Positions 54,474 to 64,000 are shown, counted from the stretch's first letter. The stretch: DNA of 64,000 nucleotides from Mycobacterium colombiense (GCF_003284935.1 NZ_QMEV01000004.1:1-64000), one strand, 5' to 3'. A program made the numbers and translations. The notes: generated by a model from the sequence alone, not told the origin.

Positions 54474-55700
54474 TCGACTTAGTTCTTCCTTTCGTTGTGA
54501 GCGGTTGGGCCGCACGTCGCGGCCCTGCGACTGCTCGGATTCACCATCGTCTTGATGAGACGCCTTTGCCGCCGGAATGGACAAAGTGAACGTCGATCCG
54601 GTTCCCGGCTTGCTCCACACGCCGATGCTGCCGTTGTGGTTGGCCGCCACGTGTTTGACGATGGCCAGGCCCAGCCCGCTGCCACCGGTGGCGCGCGAGC
54701 GGGCCTTGTCCCCACGGAAGAACCGCTCGAAAACCCGTTCCTGGTCTTCCAGGGCGATCCCGATGCCGCGGTCGGTCACCGCGATCTCGATGTTCTCGCC
54801 GCGGCGACGGCGGCTGATCGACACCGGCGAACCCGGCGGCGAATAGGCGATGGCGTTGGACACCAGGTTGGCCAAGGCGGTGACCAACAGAGTCTCGTCG
54901 CCCAGCACCCGCAAACCGCTGGGCGCGTCCGTGCGAACCTCGATGTCGGCGTTGTCGGCCCCCACCTTGTGCCGCGAAATCGCTTCGCTGACAACCTTGT
55001 CGACGTCGACCTCGATGACGTTGGGCAGCCGCTCGGCGCCCTGTAGCCGGGACAGCTCGATCAGTTCGGCGACCATGTCGCCGAGCCGGTTGGCCTCGAC
55101 GAGCACCTTCTCGGCGAACCGCCGCACGGTTTCGGAGTCGTCGGACGACGCCAGCAGGGCCTCGGCGAGCAGGGCCATGGCGCCCACCGGGGTCTTGAGC
55201 TCGTGGCTGACGTTGGCCACGAAGTCCCGCCGGGTCGCCTCCATCCGCGCGTAATCGGACTGATCGTGGGCGAAGACCACGGCGAACCGGCGGTCTTCTT
55301 CGCTGAGCAACCGCGCCTGGCCGTGCACCGAGAGCCCCGACCGGCCACCCGACCGTTTCGCCGGCTGCAGGTCGAATTCGACGTCGACGCCGGTCAGCGC
55401 CTGCTGCGCCGCCTCCCAGGCCTGGTCATCGAGCTGACGGTCGCGCACCAGCCCCAGTTCCTTGGCCCGTTCGTTGAGGTAGACGACGTCGCGATGGGCG
55501 TCCACCACCGCCGCCCCCAGCGGCATCAGGGCCACGATGCGTTGCAGCATCTGCGCGACGGTGATCCCGGTCCATTCGATGCCGACGCGCTGGCGGCGTT
55601 GTACCGCCCGCGGTGATAGCCGGGTCCCGACCAAAACACCCGCGGCCAACGTCAGCGCGGACAAAACCCCGGCCAGCAACAGCGCCGAGAACACAGTCAC
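54471..55700 (-). CDS. senX3: Sensor histidine kinase SenX3
   Basis: A 409-residue kinase: N-terminal membrane helix ([20 protein letters not shown]), a PAS-like domain (about 60-150), the phosphorylated histidine in [19 protein letters not shown] near 165, then N, G1 ([13 protein letters not shown]) and G2 ([12 protein letters not shown]) boxes of the ATPase domain. The tail is polar. GTG 55700 lies 7 bases after TAGGAT (55713-55708), so the mRNA may be leaderless. A Pho-box-like repeat lies upstream, suggesting autoregulation by RegX3. Confidence 0.96.
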   Translation of the reverse strand: MTVFSALLLAGVLSALTLAAGVLVGTRLSPRAVQRRQRVGIEWTGITVAQMLQRIVALMPLGAAVVDAHRDVVYLNERAKELGLVRDRQLDDQAWEAAQQALTGVDVEFDLQPAKRSGGRSGLSVHGQARLLSEEDRRFAVVFAHDQSDYARMEATRRDFVANVSHELKTPVGAMALLAEALLASSDDSETVRRFAEKVLVEANRLGDMVAELIELSRLQGAERLPNVIEVDVDKVVSEAISRHKVGADNADIEVRTDAPSGLRVLGDETLLVTALANLVSNAIAYSPPGSPVSISRRRRGENIEIAVTDRGIGIALEDQERVFERFFRGDKARSRATGGSGLGLAIVKHVAANHNGSIGVWSKPGTGSTFTLSIPAAKASHQDDGESEQSQGRDVRPNRSQRKEELSR

Positions 55701-55783
55701 ATAGCAAATCCTACAAATCTTCCTGAACGCTGCCCTAGCGCAACGAGGCCAAAATCGGACAAGTCACACCCTGCGCAACAGGT

Positions 55784-55800
55784 GTTCCGCTCCCGTTCAC
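55784..55800 (-). promoter_or_regulatory. Pho-box-like RegX3 site candidate upstream of senX3
   Basis: On the minus strand GTGAAC-N5-CGGAAC is an 11-base-spaced direct repeat like the boxes bound by PhoB/RegX3-type regulators. It lies 84-100 bases before the senX3 start, upstream of the candidate -10 TAGGAT. RegX3 is known to bind its own promoter in mycobacteria; this exact site is inference. Confidence 0.45.
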
Positions 55801-55854
55801 GCGATGTTTGGCTAAATCGCCTTTATCTCGCCCAACGGCGCGTGCGCGCCGGGG

Positions 55855-56604
55855 TCAGGCCTGACCCTGGCTGGCAACGGCGGCGGCGCCCGCGGCGGCG
55901 GCCTCCGGGTCCAGATAGGTGCCCCCAGGAACGACGGGCCGCAGGTCAGCGTCCAGGTCGTAGCGCAGCGGGATGCCGGTGGGGATGTTCAACCCGGCGA
56001 TCTCGTCGTCGGACACCTGATCGAGGTGCTTGACCAGGGCCCGCAGCGAGTTGCCGTGCGCCACGATCAGCACCGTCTTGCCGCTGCGCAGGTCCGGGAC
56101 GATGACGTCGGTGTAATACGGCAGGAAGCGCACGACCACGTCGGCCAGGCACTCGGTGAGCGGCCCGCCACCGATGTCGGCGTAGCGCGGATCGGTGTCC
56201 TGGCTGTAGGTGCTGCCCTTCTCGATGGGCGGGGGCGGCGTGTCGTAGCTGCGCCGCCAGGCCATGAACTGCTCGTCGCCGTAGCGGGCCTTCGTCTCGG
56301 CCTTGTCCAGCCCCTGCAGCGCCCCGTAATGGCGCTCGTTGAGCCGCCAGGTGCGCCGCACCGGAATCCAGAGCCGGTCGGCGGCGTCCTGCGCCAGGTG
56401 CGCGGTCGAGATGGCTCGGCGCAGCAGCGACGTGTAGAGGATGTCGGGCAGCAGGTTGTTCTCGATCAGCAGCTCGCCGCTGCGCACGGCCTCGGTCCGG
56501 CCCTTTTCGGTGAGGCCGACGTCGACCCAACCGGTGAAGAGGTTCAGCGAGTTCCATTCGCTTTCGCCGTGGCGAAGCAGTACCAGCGTGGCGGTGTCAC
56601 CCAT
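55855..56604 (-). CDS. gpm1: 2,3-bisphosphoglycerate-dependent phosphoglycerate mutase
   Basis: Gpm1 interconverts 3- and 2-phosphoglycerate in glycolysis. The 249-residue protein has the phosphohistidine in [20 protein letters not shown] near residue 12, [14 protein letters not shown] near 90, the second histidine in [17 protein letters not shown] near 185 and [13 protein letters not shown]. The C-terminus is alanine-rich. It lies upstream of senX3-regX3 on the same strand, as in M. tuberculosis, but the LysE-type gene (Rv0488) next to it there is absent. Confidence 0.97.
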   Translation of the reverse strand: MGDTATLVLLRHGESEWNSLNLFTGWVDVGLTEKGRTEAVRSGELLIENNLLPDILYTSLLRRAISTAHLAQDAADRLWIPVRRTWRLNERHYGALQGLDKAETKARYGDEQFMAWRRSYDTPPPPIEKGSTYSQDTDPRYADIGGGPLTECLADVVVRFLPYYTDVIVPDLRSGKTVLIVAHGNSLRALVKHLDQVSDDEIAGLNIPTGIPLRYDLDADLRPVVPGGTYLDPEAAAAGAAAVASQGQA

Positions 56605-56638
56605 GCCGGTCAGTCTCTCACGGGGTGGCTAAGGCGTC

Positions 56639-56697
56639 GCGAGTGTCACGCCAGAGTGACGCTGACCGCCGAGCGTCACGTCAGAGTAACGCTCGCG
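56639..56697. repeat. Two tandem hairpin units upstream of gpm1
   Basis: Two units match GAG(T/C)GTCACG(C/T)CAGAGT(G/A)ACGCT, each with GTCAC-N6-GTGAC-type arms (the second has GTAAC), separated by about 29 bases. They lie between gpm1 and the YbjN-like gene and resemble the pair at 37792-37850, with arms reversed. Probably a small intergenic repeat family. Confidence 0.6.
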
Positions 56698-56700
56698 GAG

Positions 56701-57210
56701 CTAGTCCGAATCGTCGTCGATCAAGTGGGCGAACGCCTCCAGGTTCTTCAGCGACTCACCGCGCGACACCCGCCAGTCCCACTCTTTCTGGATCGACGAG
56801 CGAAAGCCCAACTCCAGCAACGTATTGAAGTCCGAATCCACCGCTTCGAGCACCTGCCCGAGCACCCGGTCGAGCTCGTCGGCGTCCACCGACGCCAGCG
56901 ACATGCGCCCCACTAGATAGATGTCCCCGACATTGTCGAGCGTGTAGGCCACGCCGTAGAGGCGCCGGTTGCGCTTGAGCATGAAGCGGTAGACGCCTTC
57001 GTGGTTCTCGTCGGGCTTGCGGCACACGAAGGCCTCGACCCGCACGGAATGCTCGCCCACGCTGAGGATGGTGTTCGTCTTGAGCTTGCGCTCGCCGGGC
57101 AGCTCCACCACCAGGCCTGGCAGACCGCCATGTGCCCCAGCATGTTTCGAGTAGTTCAGCCCGCTGGCCTGCAGGGCATCCTCGATCACCTGGGTCACCG
57201 CTGGGCTCAT
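56701..57210 (-). CDS. YbjN-domain protein (Rv0487-like)
   Basis: A 169-residue protein with the YbjN fold (type III secretion chaperone-like): [35 protein letters not shown] and [20 protein letters not shown]. The ending [18 protein letters not shown] is typical of the actinobacterial branch. It is likely a folding or scaffold factor; the exact role is unknown. ATG 57210 overlaps the mshA stop by four bases (ATGA), giving tight coupling with mycothiol synthesis. Confidence 0.9.
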   Translation of the reverse strand: MSPAVTQVIEDALQASGLNYSKHAGAHGGLPGLVVELPGERKLKTNTILSVGEHSVRVEAFVCRKPDENHEGVYRFMLKRNRRLYGVAYTLDNVGDIYLVGRMSLASVDADELDRVLGQVLEAVDSDFNTLLELGFRSSIQKEWDWRVSRGESLKNLEAFAHLIDDDSD

Positions 57211-58481
57211 GCTCCCACCCCGCGGCGCTCGGTGGTGTACTCGCGTATCGCGCGCCGATAGCTGGCCAACAGCGCGTCGGTGGTGTGATCCCAGGAGAAC
57301 GTGGCCGCATGCGCGGCGGCCGCCCGGCCCATGGCATCGGCCTGCGGAGCGGGCAAAGCCAGCAGCCGGCCCAGCGCGTCCGCCCACTGCCCGACGTCGT
57401 GGCCCGCCACCAGAGTGCCGGTCACGCCGTCGCGCACGGCCACCGGCAGCCCACCGACCGCGGCGGCCGCCACCGGCGTCCCACAGGCCTGCGCCTCGAG
57501 GGCGACCAGACCGAACGACTCCGAATAACTCGGCACCGCAACCAGATTGGCGGCCTGGAACAACGTGGCCAGATTCGGGCGCGACTGTGGCGGCAGGAAC
57601 GTGACCCGGTCGGTGATGCCGAGTTCGTCGGCCAGGCGGACCAATCCGTCCGGGGAGGCCAGGCCGCTACCGGAGGGCCCGCCGGCCACCACGATGCGCA
57701 CCCCGGGCAGTTTCGCGGCCGCGCGCAACACGATGTCGGGCGCCTTGAGCGGCTGGATCCGGCCGACGAACGCGACGATGTCGTCTTCGAGCGGCAGCCC
57801 CAACGCGGCCCGGGCGGCCCTGCGGTCGCCCGGGCGGAACACATCGAGGTCCACCCCGGGATGGACGACGTCGATCCGGGGCGGGTCGGCGTGGTGAATC
57901 GAGATCAACTGCCTGGCTTCGTCATCGGTGTTGACGATCAACCGGTCCGACTCGTCGACGACCTGTTGCTCGCCGACGGTGCGCAGCGGCGGTTCGGGCG
58001 AATCCCCCTGCGCCAGCGCCGCGTTCTTGACCGCGGCCAGGGTGTGCGCGGTGTGCACCAGCGGCACCGCCCAACGGTCGCGCGCCAGCCAGCCGACCTG
58101 CCCGGACAGCCAGTAGTGCGAATGCACGATGTCGTAATAGCCCGGCTCGTGCGACGCCTCGGCGCGCAACACCCCGGCCGCGAACGCGCACAGCTGGGTG
58201 GGCAGGTCGTATTTGTCCAGGCCCTCGAAGGGGCCCGCCACCACGTTGCGCACCAGCACCCCGGGTGCCACCCGCGCGACCGGCGGGTCGGCGGAGGCGG
58301 TCGCCCGCGTGAAGATCTCCACCTCGATGCCCCGGCGCGCCAGGTGCCGCGCGGTCTGCAGCACGTAGACGTTCATGCCACCGGCGTCGCCGGTACCGGG
58401 CTGGGCCAATGGTGAGGTGTGGACCGCCAACACTGCGACCCGGCGCGGTTCGTTCAGCCGGAAAACGTCATCGTGGCGCAC
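57207..58481 (-). CDS. mshA: D-inositol-3-phosphate glycosyltransferase MshA
   Basis: MshA joins GlcNAc from UDP-GlcNAc to inositol-3-phosphate, the first step of mycothiol synthesis. The 424-residue GT4 enzyme has [20 protein letters not shown] (acceptor loop), [48 protein letters not shown] and the EX7E region [20 protein letters not shown] near 325. GTG 58481 is the best start; a much longer frame only overlaps the regulator gene. The N-terminus is about 50 residues shorter than in M. tuberculosis. It lies 59 bases downstream of the ROK regulator gene and may be read from the same transcript. Confidence 0.95.
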   Translation of the reverse strand: MRHDDVFRLNEPRRVAVLAVHTSPLAQPGTGDAGGMNVYVLQTARHLARRGIEVEIFTRATASADPPVARVAPGVLVRNVVAGPFEGLDKYDLPTQLCAFAAGVLRAEASHEPGYYDIVHSHYWLSGQVGWLARDRWAVPLVHTAHTLAAVKNAALAQGDSPEPPLRTVGEQQVVDESDRLIVNTDDEARQLISIHHADPPRIDVVHPGVDLDVFRPGDRRAARAALGLPLEDDIVAFVGRIQPLKAPDIVLRAAAKLPGVRIVVAGGPSGSGLASPDGLVRLADELGITDRVTFLPPQSRPNLATLFQAANLVAVPSYSESFGLVALEAQACGTPVAAAAVGGLPVAVRDGVTGTLVAGHDVGQWADALGRLLALPAPQADAMGRAAAAHAATFSWDHTTDALLASYRRAIREYTTERRGVGA

Positions 58482-58540
58482 CCTGTCATCTTTACAGGAT
58501 GGTTCGCCGGCCAGCCCACGCGCGCCGGACACCCGTCGCG

Positions 58541-59875
58541 TCAGGCGGAGGACTCGTCGCCGGCCACCTCGCGCAGCCGGGTGTCCAGCGCCCCGGCGCG
58601 CCGCATCGCGCCCAGCGGGTCGGCGTACAGCCCGGACAGCGAGACCGTTCCCGCGCCGGCCTCCTGCACCCGGTTGCCGAAGGCGGTGAGGCGGATGTCG
58701 CGGGGTCCGAGCACGGAGCGTTCCAGGAACGCCGCCTCCACCTGCGCCATCGCCTCGGGATACTCGGTGAAAGCCTGGCCGCCGACCACCAGTTCGTCGG
58801 GGTTGAGCATGTCGCGCAGCAACGCCACGGCCTCGCCGAGCACGCGTCCCCGCTCGGCGAGCAGGTCCTTGGCCTGCTGGTTGCCGGCTCGGGCCACCCG
58901 CAGCAGATCCGCGATGCCGGCGGCCGATCCGCTGGCGCGGTGGGTCGGGGCGAACGGCAGGATGCGCTGCTGACGTGCCGTGGCCACGACGGCTTCGTCG
59001 CTGACGGTGGACTCCAACTGGCCGGTGCCGCCGAGCAATTCGGACTGCGCCGGCAGGGTCGCGATGGTGCCCGGGCCGCTGGCCGGCACGTGCACCCGCC
59101 CGCCGATCACCAACGCGTAGCCCACGGTCTCGCGGGCGTAGACGTACAAGCTGGTCGGCGAGCTCGGCAGGAACCGCCGCATGCCCAGCAGCAACTCGGC
59201 GCCGGCCATGGCGTCGACGTGTGAGGCCACCGACACCGGCAGGCCGAGCGCATCGGCCAGCACCTGCCCGACGGGGGCCTGCCGCCAGCCCAGCCGTGGG
59301 TGGTCGACCTGGCCGGTGGCGCCGTCGACGGTGCCACCGATGGCGACCCCCACCCACAGCGGCCGCCGGCGATGCCAGCGCCGCAGGTAGCGGCGGGCGC
59401 TGTCGGCCAGCGTGGCCAGGGCGGGCCCGGCGGGGTTACGCGGTGTCGGGGTCTCGACCGTGTCGAGGGTGCGCCCGAACAGGTCGGTGGCCACGATGCT
59501 GGTGGTCCGGGCACCGATGTGGATGCCCAGCGTCACGAACGGCTCGTGGTTGACCTCCACCGGCACCCGCGGGCGGCCGATCGCGCCGGACACGGCCAGG
59601 TCGGCGCGTTCCCGCAGCAAGCCGGCTTCCAGAAGCGCGATGACCTGGCGGTTGACCGTGGCGATGCTCAGCGAGGTGACGCCGGCGATCACGTCGCGGC
59701 CGACCGGGCCCCGCAGGCGGACGGCGCGGAAGACGGAGGCCGCCGCCGAGTCGGGGATGTTCAGCGCCGGCGGCACGATCTGCCGCCGCACCGCGCGGGG
59801 GCCCTTGTGGCCCGGCAGGTGCCCGACGGCGCGGCCGGCCGAATGATGGGTATGGCTGAGGGTATTCGTGCTCAC
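58541..59875 (-). CDS. ROK-family transcriptional regulator (Rv0485-like)
   Basis: A 444-residue ROK protein. The N-terminal helix-turn-helix (about 45-105, [20 protein letters not shown]) binds DNA; the C-terminal ASKHA domain has [33 protein letters not shown] and [16 protein letters not shown] elements. The usual ROK zinc/sugar-binding cysteines are not obvious, so ligand binding is uncertain. Its M. tuberculosis counterpart Rv0485 influences pe13/ppe18 expression and virulence. GTG 59875 has AGGA upstream. A cysteine-rich leader ORF precedes it by 54 bases. Confidence 0.9.
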   Translation of the reverse strand: MSTNTLSHTHHSAGRAVGHLPGHKGPRAVRRQIVPPALNIPDSAAASVFRAVRLRGPVGRDVIAGVTSLSIATVNRQVIALLEAGLLRERADLAVSGAIGRPRVPVEVNHEPFVTLGIHIGARTTSIVATDLFGRTLDTVETPTPRNPAGPALATLADSARRYLRRWHRRRPLWVGVAIGGTVDGATGQVDHPRLGWRQAPVGQVLADALGLPVSVASHVDAMAGAELLLGMRRFLPSSPTSLYVYARETVGYALVIGGRVHVPASGPGTIATLPAQSELLGGTGQLESTVSDEAVVATARQQRILPFAPTHRASGSAAGIADLLRVARAGNQQAKDLLAERGRVLGEAVALLRDMLNPDELVVGGQAFTEYPEAMAQVEAAFLERSVLGPRDIRLTAFGNRVQEAGAGTVSLSGLYADPLGAMRRAGALDTRLREVAGDESSA

Positions 59876-59929
59876 GAGTGTCCTTAGTTGTCCGAACTTT
59901 GCTGGCCGTCTCGGCCACACCTGGCTGGG

Positions 59930-60019
59930 TCAGGAGCGGCAGAGTGCGCAGCAACAACACACACCCGCCGCGCACAGACACGCGGTGTTGGTGGTGTTGG
60001 ACAGGGCGCTGAGGAGCAC
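59930..60019 (-). CDS. Cysteine-rich leader peptide upstream of the ROK regulator-mshA pair
   Basis: GTG 60019 opens a 29-codon frame ending in ACLCAAGVCCCCALCRS and TGA at 59930. Seven of the last 16 residues are cysteine, four in a row. A TAGATT -10 element ends exactly six bases before the GTG, so the mRNA would be leaderless and the peptide made efficiently. Leaderless polycysteine ORFs that attenuate downstream sulfur genes when cysteine is short are known in mycobacteria. Downstream lie the ROK regulator and mshA, which starts mycothiol (a cysteine thiol) synthesis. Seen in sequence: frame and promoter; inferred: attenuation. Confidence 0.75.
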   Translation of the reverse strand: MLLSALSNTTNTACLCAAGVCCCCALCRS

Positions 60020-60025
60020 AGGAAA

Positions 60026-60031
60026 AATCTA
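60026..60031 (-). promoter_or_regulatory. -10 element of the leaderless cysteine-rich leader
   Basis: TAGATT fits TANNNT and ends six bases before the GTG at 60019, so transcription should start on the G of the start codon. No good -35 is visible, which is common for mycobacterial SigA promoters. Confidence 0.55.
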
Positions 60032-60054
60032 GCACGTTCATTAAGGTTGTTTCG

Positions 60055-60804
60055 ATGGTTAAAACTGGCAGGAATGAACGCGTCGCAGTAATCACCGGGG
60101 CCAGCTCGGGGATCGGTGCAGCAACCGCCCGAATCCTGGCTGCGCAGGGCTTTCACGTCGTCGCGGTGGCGCGGCGAGAAGACCGGATTCAGGCCCTGGC
60201 CAGTGAAATCGGCGGTACCGCGATTGTGGCCGACGTCACAGACGAGGCGGCGGTCGAAACATTGGCGAGCAAAGTGGACCGGGTCGATGTCCTGGTCAAC
60301 AACGCCGGCGGCGCCCGGGGCCTGGCGCCGGTCGCCGACGCCGACCTCGAGCACTGGCGATGGATGTGGGAGACCAACGTCATCGGCACGCTGCGGGTCA
60401 CCCGTGCGCTGTTGCCCAAGCTGATCGACTCCGGCGACGGCCTGATCGTCACCGTCACTTCCGTTGCGGCCCTTGAGGTTTACGACGGCGGCGCCGGATA
60501 CACGGCCGCCAAACACGGCCAGGGAGCACTGCACCGCACGCTGCGCGGCGAGCTATTGGGCAAGCCGGTCCGGCTGACCGAGATCGCCCCGGGCGCGGTC
60601 GAGACGGAATTCTCGTTGGTCCGCTTCGACGGCGACCAACAGCGCGCGGAGGCCGTCTACACCGGCATCACCCCGCTGGTGGCCGACGACGTGGCCGAGG
60701 TGATCGGATTCGTCGCCTCGCGGCCGTCGCACGTCGATCTGGACCTGATCGTGATGAAGCCACGCGACCAGGCCACGACCTCCCGGTTTAACCGCCAGGG
60801 GTAG
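60055..60804 (+). CDS. Short-chain dehydrogenase/reductase (Rv0484c-like)
   Basis: A 249-residue classical [23 protein letters not shown] binds [16 protein letters not shown] is the NNAG motif, [22 protein letters not shown] gives Ser and the Tyr-x3-Lys (near 146-150), and PGAVETEFS follows. The arginine after the Gly motif (VARREDR) suggests NADPH. Similar to YdfG-type 3-hydroxy acid dehydrogenases; the substrate is unknown. It is divergent from the cysteine-rich leader and converges on the L,D-transpeptidase gene with a 17-base overlap. Confidence 0.92.
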   Translation: MVKTGRNERVAVITGASSGIGAATARILAAQGFHVVAVARREDRIQALASEIGGTAIVADVTDEAAVETLASKVDRVDVLVNNAGGARGLAPVADADLEHWRWMWETNVIGTLRVTRALLPKLIDSGDGLIVTVTSVAALEVYDGGAGYTAAKHGQGALHRTLRGELLGKPVRLTEIAPGAVETEFSLVRFDGDQQRAEAVYTGITPLVADDVAEVIGFVASRPSHVDLDLIVMKPRDQATTSRFNRQG

Positions 60805-62116
60805 CGGGGCCGGTGTCGGCCGGTGACGTCGACGTGGTCGGAGTGCCCGACAGGGTCGGCGCGTTGGACGGCGTGACCGGCGCGGTGACCGGGATCTGGG
60901 TTGACGGCGGGCGCGCGGTCGGTGGCGGCAGCGCCGACATGGCCACCCAGGTGTCCCAGTCCACGGCCCAGTCCCAGATGTCGCCGTCGGAGTAGGACAG
61001 CTGAATCGTGCTGCCGGTGACCTCGACCGGGTCGCCGTACATCGCGGACTGGAAGTACTGCTCGGCGTCGCCCGTCGACAGGTTGATGCAACCGTTGGTG
61101 ACGTTGGTGTTGCCCTGGGCGCCCGCACTCGCCGGGTTGGCGTGGATGAACTCGCCGTTGTTGGAGATCCGGACCGCCCAGCGCTCGTGGACGTGGCTGT
61201 AGCCGGCGGCCGGGTTGGACATGTAGAAGTCGGCGTACTTCTCGCTGACCACGTGGATGCCGTTGCGGGTGACGTTGCGCGCCTTGTCGGCTTCGCCGTA
61301 GCTGCACGGGAAGTCCATGACCACGCCCTCGTCGCGGATCACCTGGATGCGGTGCGACGAGACCTCGGCCTTGACGACCTGCCGCCGGCCGATCTGGATG
61401 TTCAGCGAGATGTCCTCGGCCCCATAGGCGCTGTCGCCGAACGGCAGGCCGTACAGCTTGGCCTCGACATTGACGGTGGCGCCCGCCGGGTAGTACTCGC
61501 GGGTGCGCCAGTGTGCGCGCGCCCCGGCCGCCTCGTCGGGCAGCCAGGCCCAGCTGCCCTCGACGGGCGGGTTCGTGGTGACGGTCAGCGCCCGTTCGAC
61601 GGCGGCCTTGTCGGTGATCGGCGCGTCGAACTGGATGATGATCGGCGCCGCGACCCCCACGGTCTGCCCGTCGGCGAGCTGGAAGGCGCCGCCGATCTTC
61701 TTGGTGGGAGACACCGTGGTGAACTTGCCGGCCACCGGGATCGCCTTGCCGTCGTGCCCAACGGCCGAGCCGCTCCACGTGTAGGTCTGGTCGTAGCCCA
61801 GCGGCTCGGAGGTCGTGTAGACGGTGCGGTCGGAGTTGAAGGCGCCGGCTACGGCCTTGCCCGCCGAGTTCGACAGACTGACGTGCTGGAACCAGCCGTC
61901 GCGCACCTCGACGCTGACCGGGGCGATGGGCACCACGTTCTCGGTCGCATTGGCCGGCTGGTACTTGAGCTGCGGTGCCGGCTGTTCCTTCTTCTCGGCC
62001 TGCTTCGCCGTCGTGCCGCCGCAGGCGGCCAACACGTTGGGGGCGAACACCCCCAGCCCCAGGGTCGCCAAAGCCGCACGCCGGTTGAACGGCCGCGGGG
62101 CGCTGGACGGGGTCAC
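60788..62116 (-). CDS. lprQ: Lipoprotein L,D-transpeptidase LprQ (LdtMt5-type)
   Basis: A 442-residue exported enzyme that forms 3-3 cross-links in peptidoglycan. A signal peptide ends in a lipobox (NVLAACGG) near residue 33. Two Ig-like domains (about 50-260) precede the YkuD domain with HIQV/IRDEG start, [25 protein letters not shown] and the catalytic cysteine in [10 protein letters not shown] near 355. The usual SHGC is TNGC here, as in the M. tuberculosis protein Rv0483. The tail is Thr/Pro-rich. GTG 62116 is a best guess; no clear ribosome site is seen and the M. tuberculosis protein has a longer N-terminus. Confidence 0.92.
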   Translation of the reverse strand: MTPSSAPRPFNRRAALATLGLGVFAPNVLAACGGTTAKQAEKKEQPAPQLKYQPANATENVVPIAPVSVEVRDGWFQHVSLSNSAGKAVAGAFNSDRTVYTTSEPLGYDQTYTWSGSAVGHDGKAIPVAGKFTTVSPTKKIGGAFQLADGQTVGVAAPIIIQFDAPITDKAAVERALTVTTNPPVEGSWAWLPDEAAGARAHWRTREYYPAGATVNVEAKLYGLPFGDSAYGAEDISLNIQIGRRQVVKAEVSSHRIQVIRDEGVVMDFPCSYGEADKARNVTRNGIHVVSEKYADFYMSNPAAGYSHVHERWAVRISNNGEFIHANPASAGAQGNTNVTNGCINLSTGDAEQYFQSAMYGDPVEVTGSTIQLSYSDGDIWDWAVDWDTWVAMSALPPPTARPPSTQIPVTAPVTPSNAPTLSGTPTTSTSPADTGPATPGG

Positions 62117-62196
62117 GAAAATCAAAGATACCGGGGAAAATCGGCCAGCCCGGCCACGACAAAACGGGGTCGGGCACGCGTCGGCGAAATTAGCGG

Positions 62197-63303
62197 CTAC
62201 AGCCTGCAGCCGAGCAGGACGGGCTCGGGGACCAATGTGATGCCAAACACAGCCTGCACGCCGTCGCGGATGGTCCGGGCCAGCGCAATCACGTCCTCCG
62301 AGCCGGCGCCGCCGCGGTTGGTCAGCGCCAGCGCGTGCTTGGTGGACAGCCGGCACCGGGCGGTTGCCTCGTCCGGGTAGCCCTTGCCGAATCCCGCCCG
62401 CTCCACCAGCCAGCCGGCGGCCAGCTTGACGCCATCGGGGGCGGGGTAGTGCGGCACCGGCCCGTCGACGGCGGCGGCCAGCCGCTCGTAGGCGTCCGGC
62501 GCGACCACCGGGTTGGTGAAGAACGAGCCCACGCTCCAGGTGTCGTGATCGGCCGGGTCGAGCACCATGCCCTTGCGGGCCCGCAGGGCCAGCACCGCGT
62601 CGCGGACGGCCCGCGGGTCGGCGCGCTCGCCGCCGGCCACGTTCAACTCCGCGGCCAGCTCGCCGTAGCGCAACGGCGCGCTGCGCCCGGACGCGTCCAG
62701 CGCGAACTCGACTTCCAGTACGACGGAAGGGATGTCGAGTCCGCTGGCGCCGCCGCGTTTGAACACACTGGTGCGGTAGCCGAACCCCAGCTCGCCGCCC
62801 CGCACCCAGCGCACCTCGCCGCTGGCGCGATCGAGCACCCGGACGCGGGTGATGGTGTCGGAGACCTCGGCGCCGTAGGCCCCGACGTTCTGCACCGGGG
62901 TGGCCCCGGCCGAGCCGGGGATGCCGGACAGGCATTCCAGCCCGCCGAGGCCGTGCTCGATCGCGGTGACCACGACGTCGTCCCACACCGCACCCGCCTG
63001 GGCGCGGACCAGGTGGCCCTCGACGGTGATGCCGTCATTGGCCAGCCGCACCGCGGTCAGGTCGGTCAGGGCGTCGGAGATCACCAGGTTGGAGCCACCG
63101 GCGAACACCAGCACCGGATCGCGTTGCCCCCCAGCGGTTTCGGCGTCCAACCGGCGCAACGAGGCGATCACCTGCTCGCTGGTGGTGCAGGTGATCAGGC
63201 GGCGCGCGGTCGGCCCGACCCGCAGGGTGGTCAGTGGCGCCAGTGGCGCCGCGTAGGCCACCGCCGCGCCGGCGAACTCCGAACCGGCACCGCTGGATTT
63301 CAT
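62197..63303 (-). CDS. murB: UDP-N-acetylenolpyruvoylglucosamine reductase
   Basis: MurB reduces UDP-GlcNAc-enolpyruvate to UDP-MurNAc with NADPH and FAD, an essential step of peptidoglycan synthesis. The 368-residue type I enzyme shows [12 protein letters not shown] and [20 protein letters not shown] for [11 protein letters not shown], the proton-donor serine in [11 protein letters not shown] near 260 and a conserved late glutamate region. ATG 63303 begins [12 protein letters not shown]. It is upstream of lprQ on the same strand; both act on the cell wall. Confidence 0.96.
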   Translation of the reverse strand: MKSSGAGSEFAGAAVAYAAPLAPLTTLRVGPTARRLITCTTSEQVIASLRRLDAETAGGQRDPVLVFAGGSNLVISDALTDLTAVRLANDGITVEGHLVRAQAGAVWDDVVVTAIEHGLGGLECLSGIPGSAGATPVQNVGAYGAEVSDTITRVRVLDRASGEVRWVRGGELGFGYRTSVFKRGGASGLDIPSVVLEVEFALDASGRSAPLRYGELAAELNVAGGERADPRAVRDAVLALRARKGMVLDPADHDTWSVGSFFTNPVVAPDAYERLAAAVDGPVPHYPAPDGVKLAAGWLVERAGFGKGYPDEATARCRLSTKHALALTNRGGAGSEDVIALARTIRDGVQAVFGITLVPEPVLLGCRL

Positions 63304-63329
63304 GGCCCGTAACGGTAGCCTGACCTGCT

Positions 63330-63854
63330 ATGCCGCGTTCATTCGACTTGTCGGCCGATTACGACGGCAGTGTTGACGAGGTTCATCGCGCCTTCACCGA
63401 TGAGGAGTACTGGCGGGCCAGGCTGGCCGGGTCCGGCGTCGACGTCGCCACGCTGGAGTCGATGCGGGTCGGCGGCGAGTCCGGGGACGAGGACACCGTC
63501 GAGGTCGTGACGCTGCAGGTGATCCGCAGCGACAAGCTGCCGGGCATGGTCACCCAGCTGCACGCCGGTGACCTGCGCATTCGGCGCCAGGAGACGTGGG
63601 GGCCGGTAACCGGCGGGGCGGCGACGGGATCGGTGGTGGGTTCGATCGTGGATGCGCCGGTGAACCTCGCCGGCACCGCGGTCCTCGAGCCCCTCGCAGA
63701 GACCGGCGGCGCCCGGCTGACCTTCCGCGCCACCGTCCAGGTGCGTGTCCCGATCATCGGCGGCAAGTTGGAGAACATCATCGGCGCCCGGCTGGCCGAA
63801 CTGGTCGCCGCCGAACAGCGCTTCACCACGGAGTGGATCGCCAAAACGGCCTGA
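63330..63854 (+). CDS. DUF2505 family protein (Rv0481c-like)
   Basis: A 174-residue START/polyketide-cyclase-like protein of the DUF2505 family: PRSFDLSADYDGSVDEVHRA, DEEYWRARLAGSGVD and the late KLENIIGARLAELVAAEQRF. It probably binds a small hydrophobic ligand. It is divergent from murB with 26 bases between starts and is followed by the nitrilase-like gene. Function unknown. Confidence 0.9.
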   Translation: MPRSFDLSADYDGSVDEVHRAFTDEEYWRARLAGSGVDVATLESMRVGGESGDEDTVEVVTLQVIRSDKLPGMVTQLHAGDLRIRRQETWGPVTGGAATGSVVGSIVDAPVNLAGTAVLEPLAETGGARLTFRATVQVRVPIIGGKLENIIGARLAELVAAEQRFTTEWIAKTA

Positions 63855-63889
63855 GGCCTTCGACGGTCGCCGGGCCTAAGCTGGCGCTC

Positions 63890-64000
63890 ATGCGAATCGC
63901 CTTGGCGCAGATCCTCAGCGGAACCGACCCGGCGGCAAACCTGCAGCTGGTCGACGAATACAGCCGCCGGGCGGCCGACGCCGGCGCGAAGCTGGTGGTG
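63890..64000 (+). CDS. Carbon-nitrogen hydrolase (nitrilase superfamily), N-terminal part
   Basis: ATG 63890 opens 37 codons to the window edge: MRIALAQILSGTDPAANLQL, then an E-Y-S-R-R-A-A-D-A-G-A-K helix and LVV. This is the usual beginning of nitrilase-superfamily amidohydrolases, and M. tuberculosis Rv0480c lies in this place. The catalytic Glu-Lys-Cys are beyond the window. Reaction not known from this fragment. Confidence 0.8.
   Translation, partial: MRIALAQILSGTDPAANLQLVDEYSRRAADAGAKLVV

Noticed and set aside
1..64000. tRNA or rRNA genes
   Set aside because: No cloverleaf with a GTTCGA-type T-loop in proper context or rRNA-like stretch was noticed when reading both strands; a covariance-model scan would be needed to be certain.

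Overview
The window is high-GC actinobacterial DNA from a slow-growing Mycobacterium. Gene content and order match the M. tuberculosis block Rv0480c to Rv0538 read in the opposite direction (murB, mshA, gpm1, senX3-regX3, ppx1, proC, cmaA2, serB1, hemA-C-D-B, hemL, ccsA, fabH, menA). Mycothiol, mycolate and MIRU features support the genus. The accessory genes suggest a member of, or near, the M. avium complex; that is inference and the species cannot be named from the sequence alone.

Layout. 1-6.5 kb: a partial DUF7159-like gene, a membrane protein, an epimerase and an MTA phosphorylase, then menA and fabH. 6.5-14.5 kb: a translationally coupled minus-strand set, hemL - phosphomutase - resA-like - ccdA - resB - ccsA - EspI-like ATPase, for cytochrome c maturation. 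14.7-21.6 kb: a deazaflavin oxidoreductase followed by metabolic genes absent from the M. tuberculosis block (tartrate-dehydratase-like, ketopantoate-reductase-like), a GabP-like permease, then an SsuD monooxygenase with an MHS transporter. 21.6-27.8 kb: a surface-modification cluster with an exported esterase, two acyltransferase-3 proteins, an SGNH hydrolase and the anti-anti-sigma factor OprA. 27.7-33.9 kb: the tetrapyrrole operon hemA-hemC-hemD-hemB with small membrane proteins and a glutaredoxin.

33.95-37.8 kb is the most notable region. It is an esxF-esxE-cpnT-immunity locus like M. tuberculosis Rv3905c-Rv3902c, but placed between the hem operon and serB1, where M. tuberculosis has mmpS2/mmpL2. 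The cpnT-type toxin gene carries an in-frame stop and two frameshifts, while its AT-rich TNT toxin tip and the neighbouring presumed immunity gene look recently acquired. If the lesions are ignored the gene would encode about 845 residues.

37.9-49.4 kb returns to the conserved block: serB1, hadA-like, cmaA2 (with a strong terminator), acyltransferase, galE2, a bS22-type ribosomal peptide, proC, ppx1. 49.7-53.7 kb is an mmpS-mmpL-tetR export unit. 53.7-64 kb holds regX3/senX3 with a MIRU between them, gpm1, mshA, the ROK regulator, an SDR, the L,D-transpeptidase lipoprotein LprQ, murB and the start of a nitrilase-type gene. A 29-residue peptide with seven cysteines is encoded, apparently leaderless, just upstream of the ROK regulator-mshA pair, suggesting cysteine-sensing attenuation of mycothiol synthesis. 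A second short Cys-Cys ORF sits directly before ssuD.
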